Origin: Sipunculus nudus
Lineage: Eukaryota; Annelida; Sipuncula; Golfingiida; Sipunculidae
DNA: 64,000 nucleotides
Assembly (NCBI GenBank): GCA_026874595.1
Contig: CM049316.1
Location: 18,747,839 to 18,811,838 of the forward strand
Direction of reading: 5' to 3'
Shown here: in pieces, positions 9,945 through 21,700 of the stretch
Position numbering within the stretch: the stretch's first letter is position 1
Layout: the number at the start of each line of letters is the position of its first letter
The notes under the pieces: generated by a model
What the model was told of the DNA's origin: nothing
The model's input: the letters and a program-made list of their open reading frames with translations, nothing else
Database searches by the model: none
Program-made: the position numbers and the translations under genes

Positions 9945-12269
9945 TCAGAGTTCTATTCGACGGTTTACTGATGCCTGACGGAGAGTGGACCTCAGCCGTG
10001 ACCAGAACACAGGAGCAGTGTCAATCATATCCTCCCCTGGCCACACAAGATAGGTGTGACGTCTCATGATACCCACCAGGGTGCGCGGCATATCGGTGTT
10101 AGGGAGTTCCTCTAGCAAAATAATAATAAGTTTATCTACGCCCCTTTCCATCATGTGGATCCGAGCCATGTGCATTTCAAATTTACACCAGCCACTGCGA
10201 ATGAAATGTTGTGAAAGAACTAAGATAGTTTTACGACTGCTCGATATGGCACGCAGAATATTTTCTTCAATTGGCCATCCGATTTCAAAGTCTCTGTGAT
10301 GTACACAAAGACGAAAATTATTGTCTCCATCTTCAAGGTTAGGGACAAGGTAATCATGGACCCATTGTAAGTCTCCCTCGCTGTAGGCAACAAATGCGTC
10401 AAAATAAAAAGCCCCTTCTTCCTCGAATAGTTCTGCATACAGTTCACGACGTATTTTCAACCGAAGGCAGAAATACTTCAAGTCCCAGCGATAACGATAG
10501 GCTATAGCCGATACTGTCAAGCAAACAAAGGTGGTCCCCAGAAGACCAACGATAGCGTACAACCAATTTAAGCTGAAGCAATGTTTGTCTAGCCAAGGTA
10601 GGATATCAAGGTGTAGTCTAGAGAGGGTCACTTGTCGGCCGTCTAACTGGCATGTCATTTTATCAACATTAGCAATATTAAGTCGGTGCAAATATATAAA
10701 CTTTAGGAATTCCAAAGAACTGCATGAACAAAGTATGGGGTTGCCACTTAAGTCCAAATTTCCTCCCTTTGCCTTCTTTCCTTTTAATGGCCTCTCTCAG
10801 TTGCGACAAGGTATGTGCTTTCAAGTACAATATACGATTGTTTGAAAAATCCAGAAATGATAAATTACGGAGTGCAAGAACCCCAGCTGGAATGTCAATT
10901 AAAGAGTTACTTCCTAGGATCAGTTCTTCTAAATGTTGTACATTTGTACGATTGAACACATTATCTGATATTTTAACAATGAAGTTGTAGGAAAGATTTA
11001 AGTGTATGAGATTACGCATGTGAGATATTGGTCCGTCATCGTTAGCGAGCATCGCGCCCAGTTTGTTGGATGCTAAATTAATGGAAACAATTGCTTCGGC
11101 TAAATTATTGCCAAATGCATTCTTTGACAAATTCTGACAGTTGTTGTCCGAGAAATCAAACTGGAGATTACTGGCTCGACGACAAAGATCTATTTTGCAC
11201 ATAAATTCCGTAACTTTATTGTCCGCGAAATCCACGAACAAATCTGTTAGGTTTTCACTGTTGTTTACATAAAATTCGAAACTAGAAGATACCTTTCCCA
11301 TATCAACAACCTGTCGAGCATAGAAACTTGTGAGGTTGCCAGGCCAGAAAAATAAATGGAAATTACTTTTACCGCCTGTGTCACAATCTGAAAAATTATC
11401 CACGTTAAAAGTCTTATGACTCATGGAAGACATTGAAATGTTCGGCCATCTTTGCGACATCTCATTGGATAAAAGTTTTTCGTATCCTATAGAACGAGCA
11501 CCAGATTTAGTTTGAAAGCTGATGTTGACAAGCCTGAGGTGTTCCAGACCTGCCAAGGCTTCAAATCGGTGTAAGCGGTTGTCTCCAAGTAAAAGGTCCT
11601 GTATGTTTGGAATATATGGTCTGAAAAAGCTGTAAATATAACCAATGCCATTTCTGCTGAGATCAAGTTTTGTCAGGGACGATGACTTGATAGACGTCAT
11701 AAAGGATGATGTAATGTCATTATCAGAATACACATCACTGTTTGTCACATATTGCAGCTTCAGTGTCGTTAGCTTCGTTTTGGCCAGTGAATTCATTATA
11801 TGCAATAAATTACTGTATTTGTTCTTTCCAAGCACTGTGTTACTTGACAAATCTAGCACTTCTAAATCTGAAAGTGGTGCCAGAATACCTGATATGTTCA
11901 GAAATTTGTCATCTGATCCGATGTAATTGTAACTCAGATCCAACAAGCGTAGACGTGACAGACCCTCAAATGATCCATTATCTATCAAATGGATCCCTGA
12001 GCGGTCAAGATACAGTTTGTCCAAATTAATGCATTTAGAAAACGTATTCCTTTCAATCCAATTTAACTGGTTACCAGCAGTATAAATGTGGTCACGTTTT
12101 CATGGCACAAATCTGGGACCTGCTTCAAATGCCTGTAACTGCAATCCACTGTGAAGGAATCGCCAGTTGATGAACAAACACATTTTGAACAAGGAAAACC
12201 ACAAACAGCTGCAGATATTATCAAAAACCAACAGATCAGGACAACTGTGAATTGTAAATTGAGGGTCAT
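9945..12269 (-). CDS. Toll-like receptor, reading frame broken twice
   Basis: Membrane pattern-recognition receptor: the LRR ectodomain senses ligand, and the TIR domain recruits TIR adaptors such as MyD88 toward NF-kB. From the ATG at 12269, residues 1-24 form a signal peptide, then an LRRNT with cysteines 27, 30, 32 and 43. The LRR block (12090-10770) has clear repeats such as LRLLDLSYN, LEVLDLSSN, LTKLDLSRN, LIHLNLSYN and LSFLDFSNN. The last part (10757-9945) has LRRCT cysteines in ILCSC, a helix at about its residues 64-87, and TIR with box 1 FDAFVAYS, box 2 RDFEIGWPI and box 3 FW. About 775 codons in total, normal for a single-LRRCT invertebrate TLR. Parts one and three share a frame. 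The middle part is shifted, needing one missing base near 12075 and one extra base near 10770. It may be a recent pseudogene. Confidence 0.85.
10746..10803 (-). other. Second frame break in the TLR (LRR to LRRCT)
   Basis: The LRR frame runs through SQLREAIKRKEGKGRK and then leaves the LRRCT frame, which resumes as NLDLSGNPILCSC. The stretch is an A/G-rich run (aaaaggaaagaaggcaaaggg on the minus strand). The matching part of the decayed copy (54 bases from the QL codons to the end of NLS) is in frame, while here it is 58 bases, one too many. A one-base gain in a purine run, real or from sequencing, is the simplest reading. Confidence 0.75.
12063..12101 (-). other. First frame break and stop in the TLR, shared with the decayed copy
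   Basis: The LRRNT frame reads CHENVTTFILLVTS and stops at TAA (12063-12065). The LRR frame picks up as NQLNWIERNTF two bases out of phase, so one base is missing relative to an intact LRR. The decayed copy at about 8600-8650 has the same length across this stretch and the same TAA, after DENVIQLYYLESS. The break therefore seems to predate the split of the two copies or to have been spread by gene conversion. Confidence 0.7.
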
Positions 12270-12380
12270 GTTTGTCGTTTTCTCCGCAATGCTTCACATC
12301 GAAGTTACCACGACACAATATCTGAGGTCGCTGCTTCCGGTGTTTCGGTAACTGTTATTTCACCTTCAAGTGACCAATAT

Positions 12381-13472
12381 CTGAAAAAAAGAATATTCTG
12401 TGTAGGAACAAGGTAAGGTTTAAAAGATAAAAAAAAAATTTAAATCTATTTATTTTACATGGATTTCATTACTAGTTTTAATAAATCAGTCTAATAATAG
12501 GTACTCTCCAGGGCGCATATGGTAGCGTTCGGCCGTCTCCAGATGCAGAGACCACCACCGATCTCGGATGATCGAGCCACTCTTACCCAATCTTATAGCC
12601 ATGCGAGGAGTCGAACCAGGGTTGCCAGCGGAGAGAGCCGGGTTTATTACAACTGGACAGTCCAGGCCCCTTAGTATATATAGCAACACTGACATTAATT
12701 TCATGTCCTTACATACACACAACGAAACTGTGTGACTTTTTAAATTCCCTTCTAATTATGCAATTTTTCACTTTACATTGATACTCAAATACAATGGAGC
12801 TGCTGTTCTTGTCACTCAGTTAATGATAATATTATCATGATAGAATCTCACATAATTGGTCCTGTACCTTCAATTTGCAAAATGAGGGTATGTGACCTTT
12901 TTACTGATCAAACTTTCCGTTTATCTCCTATTGTATTCATGTTGAGCCTAATAGTTTCCGGTTTCTTGCACCCCAAACACAACACATCGGTCTTAATTAA
13001 TCCTCTTCCATCCAATGTTAGATAGTACGTGTTTGGACACATGCTACTGCGCTGACATTTGGCAGATAGTTTCAAATATGTATCAACCAATCCGTTACCA
13101 TTCTGATCAAAAGTGACTCAGTGCTTAACTCCCTGGAACTGTCACTGTATTATACCGAGTATTCTGTTGATATGTGTTTGCTCCATCCCAAAACAGTACA
13201 ATACATACATATAGTAATACTAAAAAACGGCACGTGTGTGTAAACAATTCCACTGGAATATAATCTATTTTAATACCATAGATTTCGCGATGCCATGGAT
13301 ACTACCCGTCTCTTCAGTTATATAACTTGACATGTATTATTTAGTCATTTAATATATGATATTGTGATAATGTAATAATATTATTTTATATTTTATTACA
13401 GTTATACCTATATATTCTGTAGGTTTATGCATTATAATCTCGATATACATATAAAAAATACATCATGCTTAC
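12381..13472 (-). other. Predicted 5' intron of the TLR gene
   Basis: On the minus strand, attctttttttcag ends at 12381, a strong splice acceptor 112 bases before the ATG at 12269. Upstream, aag/gtaagc at 13475-13467 is a strong donor. Together they define an intron of 1092 bases placing the signal-peptide ATG in exon 2. The intron holds a SINE at 12485-12685 and otherwise nothing recognised. Splicing is predicted only from sites. Confidence 0.45.
12485..12685 (-). mobile_element. tRNA-derived SINE
   Basis: Read on the minus strand, a pol III B box ggttcgactcc lies at 12617-12607. An A-box-like ctgtccagttgta lies at 12660-12648, about 30 bases upstream, which is tRNA spacing. The bases between include cccggctctctccgctggca, like the anticodon arm of SINE heads seen in molluscs. 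A tRNA-unrelated body follows, ending near ggagagtacctattatta. No intact tRNA cloverleaf is evident, so this is a SINE and not a tRNA gene. Limits are approximate. Confidence 0.6.
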
Positions 13473-13710
13473 CTTACATAGAGCAGCATTTCACGTTGGC
13501 CAAAGAACAAAGGCGCTAAACAGAGGCTGTGGTGGTCCCATAGGCTAGGCTTGTGTCCGGCTGTTGAATAATAACATACACGTGACAAGCCTGTCTTTTA
13601 CGATCTGATAGGTCTTTCAGAGCTACCACAACATCCGCGTTAACGATCCCATAAGTCATTGTGATAATGCCCTTAGTGTGTAGTTCCAGGAAATAACTCA
13701 AGTTAATTTT
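13473..13710 (-). other. Possible 5' non-coding exon of the TLR
   Basis: This stretch lies just before the predicted donor at 13472 and is less AT-rich than its surroundings. It contains a 61-codon open frame (13516-13701) with no known domain, which ends before the donor, so it would be 5' untranslated if transcribed. The upstream limit is arbitrary, and no promoter could be assigned. Confidence 0.3.
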
Positions 13711-14300
13711 TATTAAGCTAATACAAAAAGTTAAGCTTCAAGAAAAAAAAAATATATATATATTTATATAAATATATGTAAATGAAAATCATTAAAATGC
13801 TAATGCAACGATTGTCCGTTATTGCTGCTGTAAAGATTTGAATACATTTATATAATATATGTTATATAGGCAAATTATTGGTACAATATATGTGTTATTA
13901 TGGCTATCAGCCTTTTTAGTGTGCTATATTTATTTCATTTATTAAAAAAAATATTATTTTTGGCTCCTTGAATCTTTTTTTAGCTCTAGGCATCGGGAGG
14001 GTAGAAAGAAACAGCCGTATGTCAGAATGGAGAGGAAGCAGTTGAAAGAAAAAAAAAATGATAGTGATCCCAGTTTTAATGGAGAAACATAATAAGAGAG
14101 TGCCAATAAATTCTCTGAAATAAACTGTATACATCCGTGTGTCAAATTTACTGACACAAGACGAACGATTAAATTGTGATTGGAAACCAGTATAAGGATT
14201 CATCTGAATTCGTTTCCTAAACGTGTACATAGTACTACTCCAGTTTTTGGCAGATATGTGCAGAACCCGTTTTATAGGTCCTTGCGGACCAACTCCCAAT
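13711..14300. other. Spacer between the TLR locus and the satellite
   Basis: AT-rich DNA with an A run and AT repeat at 13741-13785. No degenerate monomers of the satellite were seen here. A minus-strand frame at 13916-14299 runs to the satellite edge but has no recognisable domain. Confidence 0.5.
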
Positions 14301-14508
14301 CATATGTAAATACCACAGGGATCATACAAAGAGGGGTAATTACCTGCACAGGAAAAACAGTGTGACGGGAGTGCCAGTAGACTAAAAGGTGCCCATTCAT
14401 CTATCTTTTGATAAAGAATTTATGTGATTTCTGGCTTCCTTTGTGTATATATTATTGATCTGAGGGTAACATATGTAAATACCACAGGGATCATACAAAG
14501 AGGGGGTA

Positions 14509-14524
14509 TTACCTGCACAGGTAA
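14509..14524. other. Conserved 16-bp dyad of the satellite monomer (first perfect copy)
   Basis: ttacctg-ca-caggtaa is a perfect 7-bp inverted repeat around CA, at monomer positions 39-54. It recurs in nearly every monomer and is rarely mutated; exceptions include about 14340, 15531, 21616, 26346, 54054 and 60374. The half site CAGGTA resembles sites bound by zinc-finger/E-box repressors (ZEB/Snail type) in animals. Binding here is speculation; the symmetry and conservation are seen directly. Confidence 0.7.
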
Positions 14525-15069
14525 AACAGTGTGACGGGAGTGCCAGTAGACTAAAAGGTGCCCATTCATCTATCTTTTGATAAAGAATTTATGTGATTTA
14601 TGGCTTCCTTTGTGTATATGTTAATGATCTGAGGGTAACATATGTAAATACCACAGGGATCATACAAAGAGGGGATATTACCTGCACAGGTAAAACAGTG
14701 TGACGGGAGTACCAGTAGACTAAAAGGTGCCCATTCATCTATCTTTTGATAAAGAATTTATGTGATTTCTGGCTTCCTTTGTGTATATATTAATGATCTG
14801 AGGGTAACATATGTAAATACCACAGGGATCATACAAAGAGGGGATATTACCTGCACAGGTAAAACAGTGTGACGGGAGTGCCAGTAGACTAAAAGGTGCC
14901 CATTCATCTATCTTTTGATAAAGAATTTATGTGATTTCTGGCTTCCTTTGTGTATATATTAATGATCTGAGGGTAACATATGTAAATACCACAGGGATCA
15001 TACAAAGAGGGGATATTACCTGCACAGGTAAAACAGTGTGACGGGAGTGCCAGTAGACTAAAAGATGCC

Positions 15070-16410
15070 CATTCATTTATCTTATGATAAAGAATTTATG
15101 TGATTTCTGGCTTCCTTTGTGTATATATTAATGATCTGAGGGTAACATATGTAAATACCACAGGGATCATACAAAGAGGGGTAATTACCTGCACAGGTAA
15201 AACAGTGTGACGGGAGTACCAGTAGACTAAAAGGTGCCCATTCATCTATCTTTTGTTAAAGAATTTATGTGATTTCTGGCTTCCTTTGTGTATATATTAA
15301 TGATCTGAGGGTAACATATGTAAATACCATAGGGATCATACAAAAAGGGGATATTACCTGCACAGGTAAAACAGTGTGACGGGAGTGCCAGTAGACTAAA
15401 AGATGCCCATTCATCTATCTTTTGATAAAGAATTTATGTGATTTCTGGCTTCCTTTGTGTATATATTAATGATCTGAGGGTAACATATGTAAATACCACA
15501 GGGATCATACAAAGAGGGGATATTACCTGCACAGGAAAAAACAATGTGACGGGAGTGCCAGTAGACTAAAAGATGCCCATTCATCTATCTTTTGATAAAG
15601 AATTTATGTGATTTCTGGCTTCCTTTGTGTATATATTAATGATCTGAGGGTAACATATGTAAATACCACAGTGATCATACAAAGAGGGGTAATTACCTGC
15701 ACAGGTAAAACAGTGTGACGGGAGTACCAGTAGACTAAAAGATGCCCATTCATCTATCTTTTGATAAAGAATTTATGTGATTTCTGGCTTCCTTTGTGTA
15801 TATATTAATGATCTGAGGGTAACATATGTAAATACCACAGGGATCATACAAAGAGGGGTAATTACCTGCACAGGTAAAACAGTGTGACGGGAGTACCAGT
15901 AGACTAAAAGGTGCCCATTCATCTATCTTTTGTTAAAGAATTTATGTGATTTCTGGCTTCCTTTGTGTATATATTAATGATCTGAGGGTAACATATGTAA
16001 ATACCATAGGGATCATACAAAAAGGGGATATTACCTGCACAGGTAAAACAGTGTGACGGGAGTGCCAGTAGACTAAAAGATGCCCATTCATCTATCTTTT
16101 AATAAAGAATTTATGTGATTTCTGGCTTCCTTTTGTGTATATATTAATGATCTGAGGGTAACATATGTAAATACCACAGGGATCATACAAAGAGGGGATA
16201 TTACCTGCACAGGTAAAACAGTGTGACGGGAGTGCCAGTAGACTAAAAGATGCCCATTCATCTATCTTTTAATAAAGAATTTATGTGATTTCTGGCTTCC
16301 TTTGTGTATATGTTAATGATCTGAGGGTAACATATGTAAATACCACAGGGATCATACAAAGAGGGGATATTACCTGCACAGGTAAAACAATGTGACGGGA
16401 GTGCCAGTAG
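15070..16410. repeat. Satellite block duplicated at +5071 bp (30 monomers), copy 1
   Basis: Rare variants recur with one offset: cttatgataa at 15081 and 20152, acaggaaaaaacaatg at 15531 and 20602, cagtgatcat at 15669 and 20740. Beyond a 2-base insertion near 20871 the offset becomes 5073 (caaaaagggg at 16018 and 21091). The partner block is about 20140-21320. Confidence 0.85.
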
Positions 16411-17199
16411 ACTAAAAGATGCCCATTCATCTATCTTTTGATAAAGAATTTATGTGATTTCTGGCTTCCTTTGTGTATATATTAATGATCTGAGGGGAAC
16501 ATATGTAAATACCACAGGGATCATACAAAGAGGGGATATTACCTGCACAGGTAAAACAGTGTGACGGGAGTGCCAGTAGACTAAAAGATGCCCATTCATC
16601 TATCTTTTGATAAAGAATTTATGTGAGTTCTGGCTTCCTTTGTGTATATATTAATGATCTGAGGGTAACATATGTAAATACCACAGGGATCATACAAAGA
16701 GGGGATATTACCTGCACAGGTAAAACAGTGTAACGGGAGTGCCAGTAGACTGAAAGATGCCCATTCATCTATCTTTTGATAAAGAATTTATGTGATTTCT
16801 GGCTTCCTTTGTGTATATATTAATGATCTGAGGGTAACATATGTAAATACCACAGGGATCATACAAAGAGGGGATATTACCTGCACAGGTAAAACAGTGT
16901 GACGGGAGTGCCAGTAGACTAAAAGATGCCCATTCATCTATCTTTTGATAAAGAATTTATGTGATTTCTGGCTTCCTTTGTGTATATATTAATGATCTGA
17001 GGGTAACATATGTAAATACCACAGGGATCATACAAAGAGGGGATATTACCTGCACAGGTAAAACAGTGTGACGGGAGTGCCAGTAGACTAAAAGATGCCC
17101 ATTCGTCTATCTTTTGATAAAGAATTTATGTGATTTCTGGCTTCCTTTGTGTATATATTAATGATCTGAGGGTAACATATGTAAATACCACAGGGATCA

Positions 17200-18700
17200 T
17201 ACAAACAGGGGATATTACCTGCACAGGTAAAACAGTGTGACGGGGGTGCCAGTAGACTAAAAGATGCCCATTCATCTATCTTTTGATAAAGAATTTATGT
17301 GATTTCTGGCTTCCTTTGTGTATATATTAATGATCTGAGGGTAACAGATGTAAATACCACAGGGATCATACAAAGAGGGGATATTACCTGCACAGGTAAA
17401 ACAGTGTGACGGGAGTGCCAGTAGACTAAAAGATGCCCATTCATCCATCTTTTGATAAAGAATTTATGTGATTTCTGGCTTTCTTTGTGTATATATTAAT
17501 GATCTGAGGGTAACATATGTAAATACCACAGGGATCATACAAAGAGGGGATATTACCTGCACAGGTAAAACAGTGTGACGGGAATGCCAGTAGACTAAAA
17601 GATGCCCATTCATTTATCTTTTGATAAAGAATTTATGTGATTTCTGGCTTCCTTTGTGTATATATTAACGATGTGAGGGTAACATATGTAAATACCACAG
17701 GGATCATACAAAGAGGGGATATTACCTGCACAGGTAAAACAGTGTGACGGGAGTGCCAGTAGACTAAAAGATGCCCATTCATCTATCTTTTGATAAAGAA
17801 TTTATGTGATTTCTGGCTTCCTTTGTGTATATATTAATGATCTGAGGGTAACATATGTAAATACCACAGGGATCATACAAAGAGGGGTAATTACCTGCAC
17901 AGGTAAAACAGTGTGACGGGAGTACCAGTAGACTAAAAGGTGCCCATTCATCTATCTTTTGATAAAGAATTTATGTGATTTCTGGCTTCCTTTGTGTATA
18001 TATTAATGATCTGAGGGTAACATATGTAAATACCACAGGGATCATACAAAGAGGGGTAATTACCTGCACAGGGAAAACAGTGTGACGGGAGTACCAGTAG
18101 ACTAAAGGTGCCCATTCATCTATCTTTTGATAAAGAATTTATGTGATTTCTGGCTTCCTTTGTGTATATATTAATGATCTGAGGATAACATATGTAAATA
18201 CTACAGGGATCATACAAAGAGGGAATATTACCTGCACAGGTAAAACAGTGTGACGGGAGTGCCAGTAGACTAAAAGGTGCCCATTCATCTATCTTTTGAT
18301 AAAGAATTTATGTGATTTCTGGCTTCCTTTGTGTATATATTAATGATCTGAGGGTAACATATGTAAATACCACAGGGATCATACAAAGAGGGGTAATTAC
18401 CTGCACAGGTAAAACAGTGTGACGGGAGTGCCAGTAGACTAAAAGGTGCCCATTCATCTATCTTTTGATAAAGAATTTATGTGATTTCTGGCTTCCTTTG
18501 TGTATATATTAATGATCTGAGGGTAACATAAGTAAATACCACAGGGATCATACAAAGAGGGGTAATTACCTGCACAGGTAAAACAGTGTGACGGGAGTAC
18601 CAGTAGACTGAAAGATGCCCATTCATCTATCTTTTGTTAAAGAATTTATGTGATTTCTGGCTTCCTTTGTGTATATATTAATGATCTGAGGGTAACATAT
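17200..18700. repeat. Satellite block duplicated at +6591 bp (39 monomers), copy 1
   Basis: Markers shared at exactly 6591 bp: caaacagg 17202 and 23793, ggaatgccag 17581 and 24172, actaaaggtg 18101 and 24692, ctacaggg 18201 and 24792, agtaaatacc 18531 and 25122. 6591 equals 39 x 169. The partner is about 23790-25290. Confidence 0.9.
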
Positions 18701-21700
18701 GTAAATACCACAGGGATCATACAAAGAGGGGGTATTACCTGCACAGGTAAAACAGTGTGACGGGAGTGCCAGTAGACTAAAAGGTGCCCATTCATCTATC
18801 TTTTGATAAAGAATTTATGTGATTTCTGGCTTCCTTTGTGTATATATTAATGATCTGAGGGTAACATATGTAAATACCACAGGGATCATACAAAGAGGGG
18901 ATATTACCTGCACAGGTAAAACAGTGTGACGGGAGTACCAGTAGACTAAAAGGTGCCCATTCATCTATCTTTTGATAAAGAATTTATGTGATTTCTGGCT
19001 TCCTTTGTGTATATATTAATGATCTGAGAGTAACATATGTAAATACCACAGGGATCATACAAAGAGGGGTAATTACCTGCACAGGTAAAACAGTGTGACG
19101 GGAGTGCCAGTAGACTAAAAGATGCCCATTCATCTATCTTTTGATAAAGAATTTATGTGATTTCTGGCTTCCTTTGTGTATATATTAATGATCTGAGGGT
19201 AACATATGTAAATACAACAGGGATCATACAAAGAGGGGATATTACCTGCACAGGTAAAACAGTGTGACGGGAGTGCCAGTAGACTAAAAGATGTCCATTC
19301 ATCTATCTTTTGATAAAGAATTTATGTGATTTCTGGCTTCCTTTGTGTATATATTAATGATCTGAGGGTAATATATGTAAATACCACAGGGATCATACAA
19401 AGAGGGGATATTACCTGCACAGGTAAAACAGTGTGACGGGAGTGCCAGTAGACTAAAAGGTGCCCATTCGTATATCTTTGGATAAAGAATTTATGTGATT
19501 TCTGGCTTCCTTTGTGTATATATTAATGATCTGAGGGTAACATATGTAAATACCACAGGGATCATACAAACAGGGGATATTACCTGCACAGGTAAAACAG
19601 TGTGACGGGGGTGCCAGTAGACTAAAAGATGCCCATTCATCTATCTTTTGATAAAGAATTTATGTGATTTCTGGCTTCCTTTGTGTATATATTAATGATC
19701 TGAGGGTAACAGATGTAAATACCACAGGGATCATACAAAGAGGGGATATTACCTGCACAGGTAAAACAGTGTGACGGGAGTGCCAGTAGACTAAAAGATG
19801 CCCATTCATCTATCTTTTGATAAAGAATTTATGTGATTTCTGGCTTCCTTTGTGTATATATTAATGATCTGAGGGTAACATATGTAAATACCACAGGGAT
19901 CATACAAAGAGGGGATATTACCTGCACAGGTAAAACAGTGTGACGGGAATGCCAGTAGACTAAAAGATGCCCATTCATTTATCTTTTGATAAAGAATTTA
20001 TGTGATTTCTGGCTTCCTTTGTGTATATATTAATGATCTGAGGGTAACATATGTTAATACCACAGGGATCATACAAAGAGGGGATATTACCTGCACAGGT
20101 AAAACAGTGTGACGGGAGTGCCAGTAGACTAAAAGATGCCCATTCATTTATCTTATGATAAAGAATTTATGTGATTTCTGGCTTCCTTTGTGTATATATT
20201 AATGATCTGAGGGTAACATATGTAAATACCACAGGGATCATACAAAGGGGGGTAATTACCTGCACAGGTAAAACAGTGTGACGGGAGTACCAGTAGACTA
20301 AAAGGTGCCCATTCATCTATCTTTTGTTAAAGAATTTATGTGATTTCTGGCTTCCTTTGTGTATATATTAATGATCTGAGGGTAACATATGTAAATACCA
20401 TAGGGATCATACAAAAAGGGGATATTACCTGCACAGGTAAAACAGTGTGACGGGAGTGCCAGTAGACTAAAAGATGCCCATTCATCTATCTTTTGATAAA
20501 GAATTTATGTGATTTCTGGCTTCCTTTGTGTATATATTAATGATCTGAGGGTAACATATGTAAATACCACAGGGATCATACAAAGAGGGGATATTACCTG
20601 CACAGGAAAAAACAATGTGACGGGAGTGCCAGTAGACTAAAAGATGCCCATTCATCTATCTTTTGATAAAGAATTTATGTGATTTCTGGCTTCCTTTGTG
20701 TATATATTAATGATCTGAGGGTAACATATGTAAATACCACAGTGATCATACAAAGAGGGGTAATTACCTGCACAGGTAAAACAGTGTGACGGGAGTACCA
20801 GTAGACTAAAAGATGCCCATTCATCTATCTTTTGATAAAGAATTTATGTGATTTCTGGCTTCCTTTGTGTATATATATTAATGATCTGAGGGTAACATAT
20901 GTAAATACCACAGGGATCATACAAAGAGGGGTAATTACCTGCACAGGTAAAACAGTGTGACGGGAGTACCAGTAGACTAAAAGGTGCCCATTCATCTATC
21001 TTTTGTTAAAGAATTTATGTGATTTCTGGCTTCCTTTGTGTATATATTAATGATCTGAGGGTAACATATGTAAATACCATAGGGATCATACAAAAAGGGG
21101 ATATTACCTGCACAGGTAAAACAGTGTGACGGGAGTGCCAGTAGACTAAAAGATGCCCATTCATCTATCTTTTAATAAAGAATTTATGTGATTTCTGGCT
21201 TCCTTTGTGTATATGTTAATGATCTGAGGGTAACATATGTAAATACCACAGGGATCATACAAAGAGGGGATATTACCTGCACAGGTAAAACAATGTGACG
21301 GGAGTGCCAGTAGACTAAAAGATGCCCATTCATCTATCTTTTGATAAAGAATTTATGTGATTTCTGGCTTCCTTTGTGTATATATTAATGATCTGAGGGT
21401 AACATATGTAAATACCACAGGGATCATACAAAGAGGGGTAATTACCTGCACAGGTAAAACAGTGTGACGGGAGTACCAGTAGACTAAAAGGTGCCCATTC
21501 ATCTATCTTTTGATAAAGAATTTATGTGATTTCTGGCTTCCTTTGTGTATATATTAATGATCTGAGGGTAACATATGTAAATACCACAGGGATCATACAA
21601 AGAGGGGATATTACCTGCCCAGGTAAAACAGTGTGACGGGAGTGCCAGTAGACTAAAAGATGCCCATTCATCTATCTTTTGATAAAGAATTTATGTGATT

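Noticed and set aside
12070-12077. An 8-base gtaaccag 'intron' that would restore the TLR frame
   Set aside because: Far too short to be spliced, and the matching site in the decayed copy lacks the GT.
12600-12665. Functional tRNA gene on the minus strand
   Set aside because: A and B boxes are present but the stems do not form a sound cloverleaf and a SINE-like body follows.
13916-14299. 127-codon minus-strand open frame next to the satellite
   Set aside because: No recognisable domain, AT-rich and low in complexity, and it stays open only by chance up to the array edge.
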